DNA of 13,460 nucleotides from Gemmatimonadaceae bacterium (GCA_025451425.1 JANWKK010000186.1:1-13460), one strand, 5' to 3'. Positions 1 through 7,123 are shown, counted from the stretch's first letter. Numbers and translations: made by a program. The notes: generated from the letters alone by a model not told the origin.

Positions 1-106
1 GCCAGTACGCCTCGTGTCGCCCGTCTCGATTCGTGCCGATGAGCGAGCCTAACCGCTACCTAGCGCAGACGGGGCCACGATCGACCAGGAAGAATCGCTG
101 ATTCTC

Positions 107-379
107 GTGATGTGGCAGGGCACATTCTACGTGTTTTCACTCGCTTGTCCGCATCAGAACACGGCGCTGAAGTGGGAGGCGCACGACGCACAGTTCCAGT
201 GTCCGAAACACCATTCGAAATATCGCCCCGACGGATCGTTTATCGAGGGACGGGCGACGCGAGGCATGGATCGGTTCGCCCTGCGGCGCGATGCCGACAA
301 CGTCGTTGTCGATCTCGACAAGCTGTACCAGCAGGACAAGGACGCCGCGGAGTGGAAAGCGGCGTTCGTTCAGGTTTGA
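107..379 (+). CDS. Rieske [2Fe-2S] domain protein, 5' end unclear or broken
   Basis: This is the C-terminal part of a small Rieske iron-sulfur protein. The cluster ligands are visible as C-P-H, a 15-residue spacer, then C-P-K-H (the CxH...CxxH pattern). The extra disulfide cysteines of high-potential Rieske proteins are missing, as in low-potential or ferredoxin-like types. The start is a problem. GTG at 107 or ATG at 110 leaves only about a dozen residues before the first ligand, too few for the usual upstream strands. Rieske-like sequence (ADGATID...) continues upstream in frame to a TAA at 50-52, and the same frame is open again from position 2 to 49. Either a nonsense change or sequencing error truncated the gene, or it uses an unrecognised start between 53 and 107. 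It ends 12 bases before the next Rieske gene, so the two are probably co-transcribed and may form an electron-transfer pair. The family is clear; the gene's integrity is not. Confidence 0.7.
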   Translation: MMWQGTFYVFSLACPHQNTALKWEAHDAQFQCPKHHSKYRPDGSFIEGRATRGMDRFALRRDADNVVVDLDKLYQQDKDAAEWKAAFVQV

Positions 380-380
380 C

Positions 381-387
381 GAAGGAG
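381..387 (+). promoter_or_regulatory. Shine-Dalgarno for the Tat-Rieske gene
   Basis: GAAGGAG lies four bases before ATG 392. It is one of the few strong ribosome-binding sites in the window and fixes the start of the second Rieske gene, just after the stop of the first. Confidence 0.7.
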
Positions 388-391
388 CCTC

Positions 392-850
392 ATGGCGTGT
401 GAGAATTGTTTAAACAGGCGAGCGTTTCTGGCGAAGAGCGCGGCCGCGGCCGCCGCGGCGGCGGTGGTGGGAGGGTGCGGCAATGGCGTCTTCGGTCCGC
501 CGCTGCCTTCGCATTCGGCAGGCGGTGTTCCGTCGGGAAAGCTGACGATCAAGGTGTCCGCTCAGCCCGGACTCGCTACGGTCGGCATGCTGGTGCAATT
601 CGGCGAGCGCGCCGTAAGGCGAGTGGATGCAACAACGTTTTTTGCGCTTTCGCTGATCTGCACGCACCAGGGTTGCGACGCAGCGGTGCAGCCGACGAAC
701 ATCGTCGAGTGCCCTTGTCACCATTCGCGCTTCAATAGCGACGGCACCGTGATCAATGGACCCGACAACTCGTCGCCGACGTCGATCAACCCACTCGCAC
801 AAATCCCAACCTCGTATGATCCCCAAACCGACGAGTTGACGGTCGGTTAG
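392..850 (+). CDS. Tat-exported Rieske [2Fe-2S] lipoprotein
   Basis: A 152-residue Rieske protein predicted to act outside the cytoplasmic membrane. The N-terminus carries a twin-arginine motif (NRRAFLAK, about residues 8-15), an alanine tract, then VGGC, which resembles a lipobox and suggests a Tat-dependent lipoprotein. The Rieske domain fills roughly residues 50-150. It has C-T-H-x2-C and C-P-C-H-H, which give the two Cys and two His cluster ligands plus the extra cysteine pair that forms the stabilising disulfide in bc1-type high-potential Rieske proteins. The physiological partner is not encoded in the window. A small quinol- or cytochrome-linked electron carrier is likely, but a specific complex cannot be assigned. 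The gene follows the preceding Rieske gene by 12 bases with a strong ribosome-binding site, which suggests one transcript. Confidence 0.88.
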   Translation: MACENCLNRRAFLAKSAAAAAAAAVVGGCGNGVFGPPLPSHSAGGVPSGKLTIKVSAQPGLATVGMLVQFGERAVRRVDATTFFALSLICTHQGCDAAVQPTNIVECPCHHSRFNSDGTVINGPDNSSPTSINPLAQIPTSYDPQTDELTVG

Positions 851-867
851 GCTGGCGTGCGGCGGTC

Positions 868-877
868 TTGCGCGCAA
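868..877. repeat. 10-bp perfect palindrome TTGCGCGCAA
   Basis: A perfect inverted repeat lies in the 146-base gap between the Rieske gene and the deoxynucleoside kinase gene. It could be an operator half or chance in GC-rich DNA. No clear promoter or T-rich terminator was found in this gap. Confidence 0.25.
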
Positions 878-996
878 ATAGTGACGCGCGGTGTTGCTTC
901 GGCGGACAAGAAAAGACAGTATTCGCGTCCCGCGCACAGCTCGCTCGCTTTTTCGCCCTTCTCGTCTCCTCCTCCGTCGCCCCCGGCCCGTCAATC

Positions 997-1650
997 ATGC
1001 TTCTCGGCGTCGCCGGTATGGTGGGAACCGGCAAGACGACCCTTTCGAGGGCGCTTGCCGCTCGCTTCGGACTTCAACTCGCTCTCGAGAGCGTCGACGA
1101 AGGCAATCCCTGGCTCGAGCATTTCTACGGTGAGCCGGAGGGTATGCGCACGTATGCGCTGCACCTTCAGCTTCATTTCCTGGCGACGCGCTTCGCCGCC
1201 ATGCGCCGAATTCGAAGTATCGGCGGTGGCTGGGTGCTGGACCGAACATGGTACGAAGATGCTGAAGTCTTCGCGCGCGGCCTCTACGAGCAGCGTTTCA
1301 TGACCGCGGCGGAATGGGATCTCTACGCTCGGCTTTACGGCGAACTACTACACTCGCCTGCGGCTCGGCCGCCCCGTCTGCTCGTGTATCTCTACGCGCC
1401 GCTATCGACGATCCTCGACCGGATCGCGGATCGCGGACGGCCGAAAGAACGTGACACCAGCGTAGAGTATTGGACCGCGCTTCACACGCGATACGCTGAC
1501 TGGATCGCGGGCTTCCATCGTTGTCCCGTTCTCTCGATCGACGTGCGTGAGTACGACATCATCGAGGAGCCGACGATGATCGAGGACATCGCGATGCGTG
1601 TGCGCGAAGGCCTGGAGGGCGAGATCCCGCAACTCGAACTGAGTGTCTAA
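997..1650 (+). CDS. Deoxynucleoside kinase (dNK/dGK/dAK family)
   Basis: A 217-residue cytoplasmic salvage enzyme that phosphorylates deoxynucleosides to their 5'-monophosphates with a nucleoside triphosphate donor. ATG 997 puts the P-loop (GMVGTGKT, residues 7-14) right at the N-terminus, as is usual for the family. E31, in the segment LALES, fits the catalytic base. The NPWLEHFY segment (37-44) and the DR-T motif in VLDRTWYEDAEVFA match the substrate-binding and catalytic regions. RGRPKERD further on fits the arginine-rich lid. An in-frame TTG at 868 would add 43 poorly conserved residues before the P-loop and is not favoured. No strong ribosome-binding site precedes ATG 997. Substrate preference (dA, dG or dC) cannot be read from sequence alone. 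There is no obvious functional link to the gas-vesicle genes downstream, which begin after a 187-base gap. Confidence 0.88.
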   Translation: MLLGVAGMVGTGKTTLSRALAARFGLQLALESVDEGNPWLEHFYGEPEGMRTYALHLQLHFLATRFAAMRRIRSIGGGWVLDRTWYEDAEVFARGLYEQRFMTAAEWDLYARLYGELLHSPAARPPRLLVYLYAPLSTILDRIADRGRPKERDTSVEYWTALHTRYADWIAGFHRCPVLSIDVREYDIIEEPTMIEDIAMRVREGLEGEIPQLELSV

Positions 1651-1726
1651 CGCGAGCACAGCATTTCGCGGCCGTGACAGAAAGTCTGGTCGGGGTGGTG
1701 ACCGGTGACACGGTTGAGTGCCGCCG

Positions 1727-1756
1727 TTGGCCGAAGTTTGTTCACGCCGATATATT
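1727..1756 (+). promoter_or_regulatory. Predicted sigma70-type promoter of the gvp operon
   Basis: TTGGCC (1727-1732) and TATATT (1751-1756) are separated by 18 bases, giving 3/6 and 5/6 matches to the -35 and -10 consensus. It is the most AT-rich spot in the gap ahead of gvpF, and a start site near 1763 would leave a leader of about 75 bases. This is a motif match only. Upstream, GGTGAC occurs twice with a 7-base period (1697-1709) and could be part of an activator site. Confidence 0.45.
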
Positions 1757-1770
1757 CTCCCGTCTTTTCC

Positions 1771-1799
1771 GGCGGGCTCGGGTTAAGCTGCGGCCCGCT
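1771..1799 (+). promoter_or_regulatory. GC-rich hairpin in the gvpF leader
   Basis: GCGGGC (1772-1777) can pair with GCCCGC (1793-1798), extended by a G-U pair on each side, around a loop of about 14 bases. It would lie in the untranslated leader just after the predicted promoter. No T-run follows it, so it is more likely a leader structure than a terminator. A regulatory role is speculative. Confidence 0.3.
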
Positions 1800-1837
1800 C
1801 CCTGCTTTTGCATTGCTGCACCTTGTCGCGCGGAATC

Positions 1838-2644
1838 ATGGCTGACCTCCAAACTTCCCCCTCGGATGTCATCGGCCCCGGAATCGCGGCCGATGGCGGT
1901 AAGTACGTCTACTGCATCATCCGAAGCGACCGTCAGCGCGAATTCGGCGCAATCGGGATCGGCGGTGGACAGCGCGTGTACACGGTCGCGTTCCACGATC
2001 TCGCGGCGGTTGTGAGCGACACACCGATCGTCATCTATGATCCGACTCGCGAGAATGTCCTCGCACACGAGTTCGTGAACGAGACGGTCATGAAAGAGCA
2101 CACGGTGATCCCGATGTCGTTCGGCACTGTGTTTCGCTCGGAAGATGACGTGACGGAGTTGCTCCGCTCGACGTATCAGGCGTTCAGCGACGTTCTCGAC
2201 AAGATGCAGGACAAGATCGAGTTCGGACTGAAGGTGCTCTGGGACCGCGAGAAAGTCATTGCCAACATCGAGCGGGAAAACGACGAGATTCGGCGCCTGA
2301 AGGACGAGATCAGCCGACACACCGCGTCGTCGACGTACTTCGCGCGCATGCAGCTTGGCCGACTGATCGACTCCGCGCTCGAGGAAGTTGGACAGCGCTA
2401 CGTGAACGACATTCACGATCAGATCAAGCCGGTTGCGGTAGCGAGCCGCAGCAACAAGCCGATCGGCGATCGGATGATCCTGAATGCCGCTTTTCTCGTC
2501 GATCGTGCCCAGGAACAAGCATTCGACGAGCGAGTGAAGGAAACCAGCCGGAAGTACGAGGAGCTGTTGACCTTCAAGTACTCCGGGCCGTGGCCTCCGT
2601 ACAACTTCGTGAATATCAAGCTGAAGCTCGAGAAGGCTGACTGA
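1838..2644 (+). CDS. gvpF: Gas vesicle protein GvpF (GvpF/GvpL family)
   Basis: A 268-residue GvpF/L family protein, a conserved accessory protein needed for gas-vesicle assembly and, in studied systems, able to bind GvpA. Typical features are the N-terminal strand KYVYCIIRS (from residue 22), the segment HTVIPMSFGTVF in the first domain, a charged helical stretch with coiled-coil character in the middle (WDREKVIANIEREN region), and the C-terminal motif GPWPPYNF (250-257). ATG 1838 is chosen over the in-frame codon at 1808, because the conserved domain begins only about 20 residues after it and it lies downstream of the predicted promoter. It is the first gene of the gvp operon, followed by gvpG after 8 bases. 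Of the three F/L paralogues here, this one sits in the gvpF position of the Bacillus megaterium order, hence the name. F versus L is assigned mainly on position. Confidence 0.9.
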   Translation: MADLQTSPSDVIGPGIAADGGKYVYCIIRSDRQREFGAIGIGGGQRVYTVAFHDLAAVVSDTPIVIYDPTRENVLAHEFVNETVMKEHTVIPMSFGTVFRSEDDVTELLRSTYQAFSDVLDKMQDKIEFGLKVLWDREKVIANIERENDEIRRLKDEISRHTASSTYFARMQLGRLIDSALEEVGQRYVNDIHDQIKPVAVASRSNKPIGDRMILNAAFLVDRAQEQAFDERVKETSRKYEELLTFKYSGPWPPYNFVNIKLKLEKAD

Positions 2645-2652
2645 TCGCCGCC

Positions 2653-2961
2653 ATGGGGATCCTCACCAACGTTCTGTTCTTTCCAGTCACCGGGCCGGTT
2701 GCAGGTATCCGGTGGGCATTGGGCCAGGTGCAGGCAGTGGTCGAAGAGGAGTTGACAGATGACGCATCGGTGAAGCAGGAGCTCATGGAGCTCCAGATGC
2801 TGGTCGAGCTCGGCGACATCGACGACGCAGAGTATGTCCGTCGTGAGGCAGTGCTCATGCAGCGGCTCCGTGATGTGCGGGAATGGCGTGAGCGCCTCGG
2901 CAAGGGCGTGTCAGGTGGTCCGGTTCGCGTCGCGCGCGACGAGGACGAAGGCGCCCCGTAG
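2653..2961 (+). CDS. gvpG: Gas vesicle protein GvpG
   Basis: A 102-residue GvpG family protein. It has the typical hydrophobic N-terminal segment (MGILTNVLFFPVTGPVAGI) followed by a helical, charged region with the LMELQMLVELGDIDDAEY pattern and a basic, arginine-rich end. GvpG is a small accessory protein of gas-vesicle assembly, probably acting with GvpF/L proteins; its biochemical role is poorly defined. It starts 8 bases after gvpF, and its stop shares one base (TAGTG) with the GTG start of the ATPase gene, so translation of the two is likely coupled. Family assignment is confident from sequence and from its place after gvpF. Confidence 0.9.
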   Translation: MGILTNVLFFPVTGPVAGIRWALGQVQAVVEEELTDDASVKQELMELQMLVELGDIDDAEYVRREAVLMQRLRDVREWRERLGKGVSGGPVRVARDEDEGAP

Positions 2962-4946
2962 TGAGGGCAGACCGCACGAGCGCACGTACCGCAATAGACC
3001 AGCTTCTCGAGCGACTACCCGGCCTTACGATTGTTGTCGGCAAAGGTGGCGTCGGAAAGACAACGTGCGCGATCGGTGTCGCCGCCCGACTTGCGGCCCG
3101 CGGCGATAGAACGCTTCTCGTTGCAACGGATCCTGCTGAATCGCTCGCCCCGGCTCTCGGTATCACCCTCGCTCATGGCGACGCTCGAAGCGTCGACGAA
3201 GCGACTGGGCTGTCAGCGATGCAGCTCGATCCGATCGCGGCACGAACGGCGTTTCTGAGTCGTTGGCGCGAGGTGTTGATCACGATCGTCGACCGAGGGA
3301 CGTACCTGGATACCGAGGATATCGGCGGCCTCGTCGACGCGTCCATGCCTGGCGCGGACGAGATTTTCGGCCTTTTGGTGCTCGCACACCTACTCACGCC
3401 GGACGCTGGGTCACCGTGGAACCGGCTCGTCGTCGACACGGCTCCCACTGGACATACGCTGCGACTGCTCACGCTGGCGGACACCTTCAGCGCGATGATT
3501 TCGCTGCTCGACTCGATGCAAGCGAAGCATCGATTCATGGTGAGCGCGCTGACGCGGCGGTATCGGCGGGATGCTGCCGACGATTTTCTGGACGAGATGC
3601 GTCGCACGCTCGGACAGCTGCGCGAGGCGTTAGGCAGCCCCGAGCGGGCGGGGGCGATCCTCGTGACGCGTCCCGAGCGCGTCGTTGTGAGTGAGACGGT
3701 TCGATATGCTGAGGCATTGCGGCGGATGGGCATTGCGATCGTAGCGATCATCGTGGATGCGATAGAACGGACGGACGGCGAGATCGCGACAGCGATGCAG
3801 GACCTCGCGGCGATCGGGCCGGCGGACATTCTCTTCGCGCTTCCTCGGATCGATCCGCCGCCCGTCGGATTGACGCAATGTGCCGCCGCGTTAGGCAAGC
3901 TGGATTCGGACAAAGCGGTGCTTGGGCGCAGGAAATCGGTGTCGCGCATTGCGAAAGGATTGCGGAGGGAAGGCCGAGCAAGGCTAACTTCGAAAGCGGG
4001 GGGGGGCCCGCTGCCGCGAGGCGATGATCGTGGCCGCGCGCAGCATACCATCCGCGACCTGCTGCGCACCCTCACCATCGTCGGCGGCAAGGGCGGCGTC
4101 GGTAAAACCACCGTGTCCTGCGCTCTCGCGATCTTCTCCGCCCTCGACGACCCGACTCGAACCGGTGACGTCCTTCTCGTCTCGACGGATCCAGCTCCAT
4201 CCATCGGCGACGCGCTCGGGATCGCCTTCGCGAACTGGGCGAGCGCAGGCCCCGAGCCTCTGAATGCCACGCCTGGCCTGCACGTCTGGCAAATGGACGC
4301 AACATCTGCGTTCCACGAGCTACGTGACCGATATCGCGATCGCATCGACGGTTTTTTCGACGCGCTCACTGGCGGCAGCATCGACATGGCGCACGATCGC
4401 GCGATTTTGCGCGACCTGTTGGCGCTCGCCCCGCCGGGAATCGACGAGCTGTATGCGCTCGCCTCACTCGGCGACGCGCTCGAAGAAGGAAGCTACGAGC
4501 GCATCATCGTCGACCCAGCGCCGACGGGTCACCTGATGAGACTCATTGAGCTGCCCGCGCTGGCCCTCGACTGGAGCCATCGACTGATGCGTCTCATCAT
4601 GAAGTACCGCGAAGTCTCGGGGCTCGTAGAAGCGGCTCAAGATCTCGTCAGCTTCAGTCGGCGGACACGGGCGCTCGATCGATTGCTACACGACTCGAAC
4701 AAAGCTGGCGTTGTGCTCGTCTCGCTCGACGAACCCGCGGTCGTGGCCGAGACGAAGCGACTGTCAGCGAGACTCGGAGCGACCGGTATCGCGATCCGCG
4801 GCGTCGTGCGCAATCGTGTTGCGAAAAACGCTGGAAGACCCACCTATGCAGCGACACCAGTTATAGTTGCCCCCGAGACAAATCCGCCGCCGGTTGGCGT
4901 TGCCGCGATCCGCGACTGGTGCGAACGTTGGCGGCTGCAAGATTAG
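2961..4946 (+). CDS. Tandem-domain ArsA/Get3-type ATPase in the gvp operon
   Basis: A 661-residue protein with two ArsA-type ATPase halves in one chain. Half one (about 20-330) has the deviant Walker A GKGGVGKTT (27-35), the switch I-like TDPAES, and DTAPTGHT (from D159). Half two (about 368-655) has GGKGGVGKTT (375-384), TDPAPS, and DPAPTGH (from D518). Both sites keep the signature lysines, so both could hydrolyse ATP. The double layout resembles arsenite-pump ArsA, but the few cysteines seen here lie beside the P-loops or near the ends of the halves and do not obviously match the As(III)-site cysteines, and no arsB, arsD or arsR is nearby. Single-domain relatives such as Get3 chaperone hydrophobic membrane proteins. 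Placed between gvpG and gvpL and translationally coupled to gvpG, it probably handles hydrophobic Gvp subunits or powers assembly; this is inference. GTG 2961 is supported by GAAGG nine bases upstream. The linker is encoded by a run of nine G. Confidence 0.88.
   Translation: MRADRTSARTAIDQLLERLPGLTIVVGKGGVGKTTCAIGVAARLAARGDRTLLVATDPAESLAPALGITLAHGDARSVDEATGLSAMQLDPIAARTAFLSRWREVLITIVDRGTYLDTEDIGGLVDASMPGADEIFGLLVLAHLLTPDAGSPWNRLVVDTAPTGHTLRLLTLADTFSAMISLLDSMQAKHRFMVSALTRRYRRDAADDFLDEMRRTLGQLREALGSPERAGAILVTRPERVVVSETVRYAEALRRMGIAIVAIIVDAIERTDGEIATAMQDLAAIGPADILFALPRIDPPPVGLTQCAAALGKLDSDKAVLGRRKSVSRIAKGLRREGRARLTSKAGGGPLPRGDDRGRAQHTIRDLLRTLTIVGGKGGVGKTTVSCALAIFSALDDPTRTGDVLLVSTDPAPSIGDALGIAFANWASAGPEPLNATPGLHVWQMDATSAFHELRDRYRDRIDGFFDALTGGSIDMAHDRAILRDLLALAPPGIDELYALASLGDALEEGSYERIIVDPAPTGHLMRLIELPALALDWSHRLMRLIMKYREVSGLVEAAQDLVSFSRRTRALDRLLHDSNKAGVVLVSLDEPAVVAETKRLSARLGATGIAIRGVVRNRVAKNAGRPTYAATPVIVAPETNPPPVGVAAIRDWCERWRLQD
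3998..4006 (+). repeat. Run of nine G in the linker between the ATPase halves
   Basis: Nine consecutive G residues followed by CCC encode the AGGGP part of the interdomain linker (about residues 346-350). Gain or loss of one G would stop production of the second half, because no good start codon was found in frame before the second P-loop. It may be a slippage hot spot or a sequencing weak point. Confidence 0.8.
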
Positions 4947-4977
4947 TGTATTTCGACAAGATCCGTCCTCGAGTCTG

Positions 4978-5802
4978 ATGTCCGCACACCCTGAGATCTG
5001 GTACGTCTACGGCGTCGTTCGCGCGGCGTTCGATGCTGCTCGGGCGCCGGGAGGGCTGGATGATGTGTCAGTCGAGCTATGTGCCGACCGGGATCTCGCG
5101 GCGCTCGTTTCACGGCTCGATAGCGAGCAATACGCGCCCGATGCCATCGAGCGCGCCACGGAAAACGTCGAGTGGCTCGCCCCGCGTGCGGTGTCACACG
5201 ATCGCGTTTTGACATGGGCGAGCGATCGCGGACCGGTGGTGCCGCTCCCGATATTTTCGCTCTTCAGCAGCGCGGCGGCCGTACAAAAAATGCTCAACGA
5301 CCGACGCGCGCAGCTTTCCGCAACCCTCGAGCGAGCAGCCTCCGGTCGCGAGTATGCGCTGCGTGTCTATCGCATCGACAGCGAGCTCACGAAGTCGGCG
5401 GCTGACTTCAGTCCTCGGTTGGCCGAGCTGCGCGATGCCGCCGCAGCGGCGTCGCCCGGGCAACGCTATCTGCTGGAACGGAAGCTCGACGCGGAACGCA
5501 AGACCGAGCTCCACTCGATCGGCGCTCGGGTTTCGCGCGAAGTCGTCGAAGCGCTCCGGCCTCTTGCCATGGACACCACGCAGAGCCGCATTGCGCCGCG
5601 TGGCGCTCCGGCCGCCGACGCGCCGCTCATCCTGGATGCGGCATTTCTCGTCGCACCGGAAGGGCTAGAGCGATTCCAACGTGAGCTCACGGACATCGTC
5701 GGGCGGTACTCAGCTCGTGGTTTTCGATTCGACTTCACCGGTCCGTGGCCGCTGTACCACTTTGTTCAGGGCTCTCCCGCTCAAGATGCCGATGATGCCT
5801 AA
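4978..5802 (+). CDS. gvpL: Gas vesicle protein GvpL (GvpF/GvpL family)
   Basis: A 274-residue GvpF/L family protein. ATG 4978 gives MSAHPEIWYVYGVV, so the first conserved strand (WYVYGVV) starts at residue 8, typical of the family. An upstream in-frame codon at 4867 lies inside the ATPase gene and is rejected. The middle holds helical, Ala/Arg/Glu-rich segments, and the conserved C-terminal motif GPWPLYHF is at 255-262. It follows the ATPase gene by 31 bases and overlaps the next gene by 17. Its position before an S-like gene matches gvpL of the Bacillus megaterium cluster. It probably acts as an accessory factor binding GvpA or other Gvp proteins at an early assembly stage. Sequence supports the family strongly; L rather than F rests on gene order. 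Confidence 0.87.
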   Translation: MSAHPEIWYVYGVVRAAFDAARAPGGLDDVSVELCADRDLAALVSRLDSEQYAPDAIERATENVEWLAPRAVSHDRVLTWASDRGPVVPLPIFSLFSSAAAVQKMLNDRRAQLSATLERAASGREYALRVYRIDSELTKSAADFSPRLAELRDAAAAASPGQRYLLERKLDAERKTELHSIGARVSREVVEALRPLAMDTTQSRIAPRGAPAADAPLILDAAFLVAPEGLERFQRELTDIVGRYSARGFRFDFTGPWPLYHFVQGSPAQDADDA

Positions 5803-6040
5803 CGGTTCCGATGACGACGAGCTCGCTGACGGTCAACTCGTACTTGGCGATCTACTCAACCACGTTCTCGACAAAGGAGTCGTCATATCGGGTCAGGTCA
5901 TGATCTCCATCGCCGACGTCGACCTCCTCTCGGTAGACCTCAAGCTCATTCTCACGTCGGTGCAGACGGCGCTGGAGCGCTCCGGTTCGCGGCAGCATGG
6001 TGACGTATCTCTACTGCGTCCTGGCTCCGCCAAAGACTGA
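5786..6040 (+). CDS. gvpS: GvpA-family minor protein, GvpS-like
   Basis: An 84-residue protein of the GvpA/J/M/S family. The core reads LGDLLNHVLDKGVVISG, then MISIADVDLLSVDLKLIL, which has the helix-strand-strand-helix pattern of GvpA. The ISIADVDL and LDLKLIL-type features resemble GvpS more than GvpA or GvpJ. The position after gvpL and ahead of gvpK agrees, with one extra gene between it and gvpK. Such minor homologues are thought to help nucleate or cap the vesicle. ATG 5786, 5792 and 5795 are all possible starts; the first is used here. Each overlaps the end of gvpL, and the 3' end overlaps the next gene by 44 bases in another frame. GvpM-like is the main alternative name. Confidence 0.8.
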   Translation: MPMMPNGSDDDELADGQLVLGDLLNHVLDKGVVISGQVMISIADVDLLSVDLKLILTSVQTALERSGSRQHGDVSLLRPGSAKD

Positions 6041-6728
6041 CGCATTGCCTTCCGGTCTCACCGGCCTCGCGGGCACGCCCGTGCGGGCGGTTGTCGTGCA
6101 CGAGCGGGAGGGCCTCGAGGCGTGGATCGCGACGATCGAGGAGTCGACTCTCCATGCGAGCGGGAGCGCGCTCGCGAAGCTCGCGGTCGCGCATAACGAG
6201 GTTGTCGACGCGGCGCTCGCGACGGGACGTACGCCGCTTCCGGCACGGTTCGGGACGCGCTTTGCCGACGACGACGCACTTCTCACCACTCTTCAGGAAC
6301 GTCGAGCGCAATTGATCGATCGTCTGCATCGCGTGGCTGGCGCTGTTGAGATGTCAGTTCTCGTCGTGCCAACGGACCCAGCCCAAATGCACTCTACGAC
6401 TCAGCCGCGGCGGGACGAGCCCGCGGCAGGTCGCCGCTACCTCGAAGCGGTCCGCGAGCGCACTCGAAGCGAAGAGCAACGGCATGTCGAGGCGAACAGA
6501 GTAGCCGAGCGGGTCAGCCAGGCAGTATCTGTTATAACGATAGGCGAAATTCGATCGACATCGGCAACCGTTCTTTCGATTGCGCATCTCGTTCGGCAGA
6601 ATGACCTGGAGCGGTATCGACTCGAGCTTTCCCAACTGGATGTTGGCGAGAAGTTTAGAATCATTGTTGCCGGGCCTCGCGCGCCTTACAGTTTTGCGGG
6701 CGATCAGTCTGCGCCTAGCCAGGCATGA
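5997..6728 (+). CDS. Third GvpF/GvpL-family protein, divergent
   Basis: A 243-residue third member of the GvpF/L family. The N-terminus (VTYLYCVLAPP) is the typical first strand, and RTPLPARFGTRF matches the PLPIRFGTVF-like segment of the family. The C-terminal motif is degenerate: GPRAPYSF (226-233) replaces GPWPxYxF, losing the tryptophan and the first of the two paired prolines. It is shorter than its two paralogues here, mostly in the middle. The start, ATG-GTG at 5997, lies within the 3' end of the S-like gene (44-base overlap), and its TGA overlaps the gvpK start as ATGA. The operon arrangement makes a role in gas-vesicle assembly very likely. Whether it forms complexes with the other two F/L proteins or acts on a different GvpA-type subunit is unknown. 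Confidence 0.86.
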   Translation: MVTYLYCVLAPPKTDALPSGLTGLAGTPVRAVVVHEREGLEAWIATIEESTLHASGSALAKLAVAHNEVVDAALATGRTPLPARFGTRFADDDALLTTLQERRAQLIDRLHRVAGAVEMSVLVVPTDPAQMHSTTQPRRDEPAAGRRYLEAVRERTRSEEQRHVEANRVAERVSQAVSVITIGEIRSTSATVLSIAHLVRQNDLERYRLELSQLDVGEKFRIIVAGPRAPYSFAGDQSAPSQA

Positions 6729-7123
6729 TTCTAGCAGCCCCAACTGCGATGTCTGAACGCGACGATTCCATCGCCGCCCCAAACGAACCACGCGGAAACG
6801 ATGCGATACGTCCGGCCTCGCCTCCGGATGTAGCGCTGGATGCGCTCGCTCGTACGTTGCCTGATCGCATCAACGCCGATCCCGAACATGTCGAGAACGG
6901 TCTTGCGCGACTCGTGCTGACCGTGATAGAACTGCTGCGGGAAATTCTGGAGCACCAAGCCATCCGTCGCATGGACGGTGGCACGCTGTCGGACGAACAA
7001 ATCGAACGCCTCGGGCTCGCGCTCCTGAAGCTCAACGAGCGAATGGAGGAGCTCAAAACGACATTCGGACTCACCGACGAGGATCTCAACATCGACCTCG
7101 GACCGTTGGGCCGACTGCGCTAA
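6725..7123 (+). CDS. gvpK: Gas vesicle protein GvpK
   Basis: A 132-residue GvpK. The conserved core spans about residues 44-130 and contains LARLVLTVIELLREILE, QAIRRMDGGTLSDEQIERLG, a helical LLKLNERMEELKTTFGL stretch, and the family's end motif DEDLNIDLGPLG. The first 40 or so residues are a variable Asp/Pro-rich tail; a second ATG nine codons in is an alternative start. Translation is probably coupled to the upstream F/L gene through the ATGA overlap. GvpK is an accessory protein required for vesicle formation in several organisms, with its exact step still unclear. A 72-base gap separates it from gvpJ. Confidence 0.93.
   Translation: MILAAPTAMSERDDSIAAPNEPRGNDAIRPASPPDVALDALARTLPDRINADPEHVENGLARLVLTVIELLREILEHQAIRRMDGGTLSDEQIERLGLALLKLNERMEELKTTFGLTDEDLNIDLGPLGRLR

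Noticed and set aside
868..996. TTG 868 as the start of the deoxynucleoside kinase
   Set aside because: It adds 43 low-complexity residues before the P-loop, while ATG 997 gives the usual short N-terminus.
1651..1670. Hairpin CGCGA...TCGCG right after the deoxynucleoside kinase gene as a terminator
   Set aside because: Only five pairs with a ten-base loop and no T-run.
1742..2518. A 258-codon minus-strand open frame over gvpF
   Set aside because: The + strand encodes a clear GvpF, and the antisense frame shows no family features.
3173..4387. A 404-codon open frame on the minus strand
   Set aside because: It lies fully inside the ATPase gene, which has clear motifs on the + strand. The antisense product is Ser/Arg-rich without a recognisable domain, typical of GC-rich shadow frames.
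2961..4946. Arsenite efflux ATPase ArsA function
   Set aside because: The fold and tandem layout match, but the cysteines present do not obviously correspond to the metal-site cysteines, and no arsB, arsD, arsR or arsC lies nearby. The context is gas-vesicle genes.
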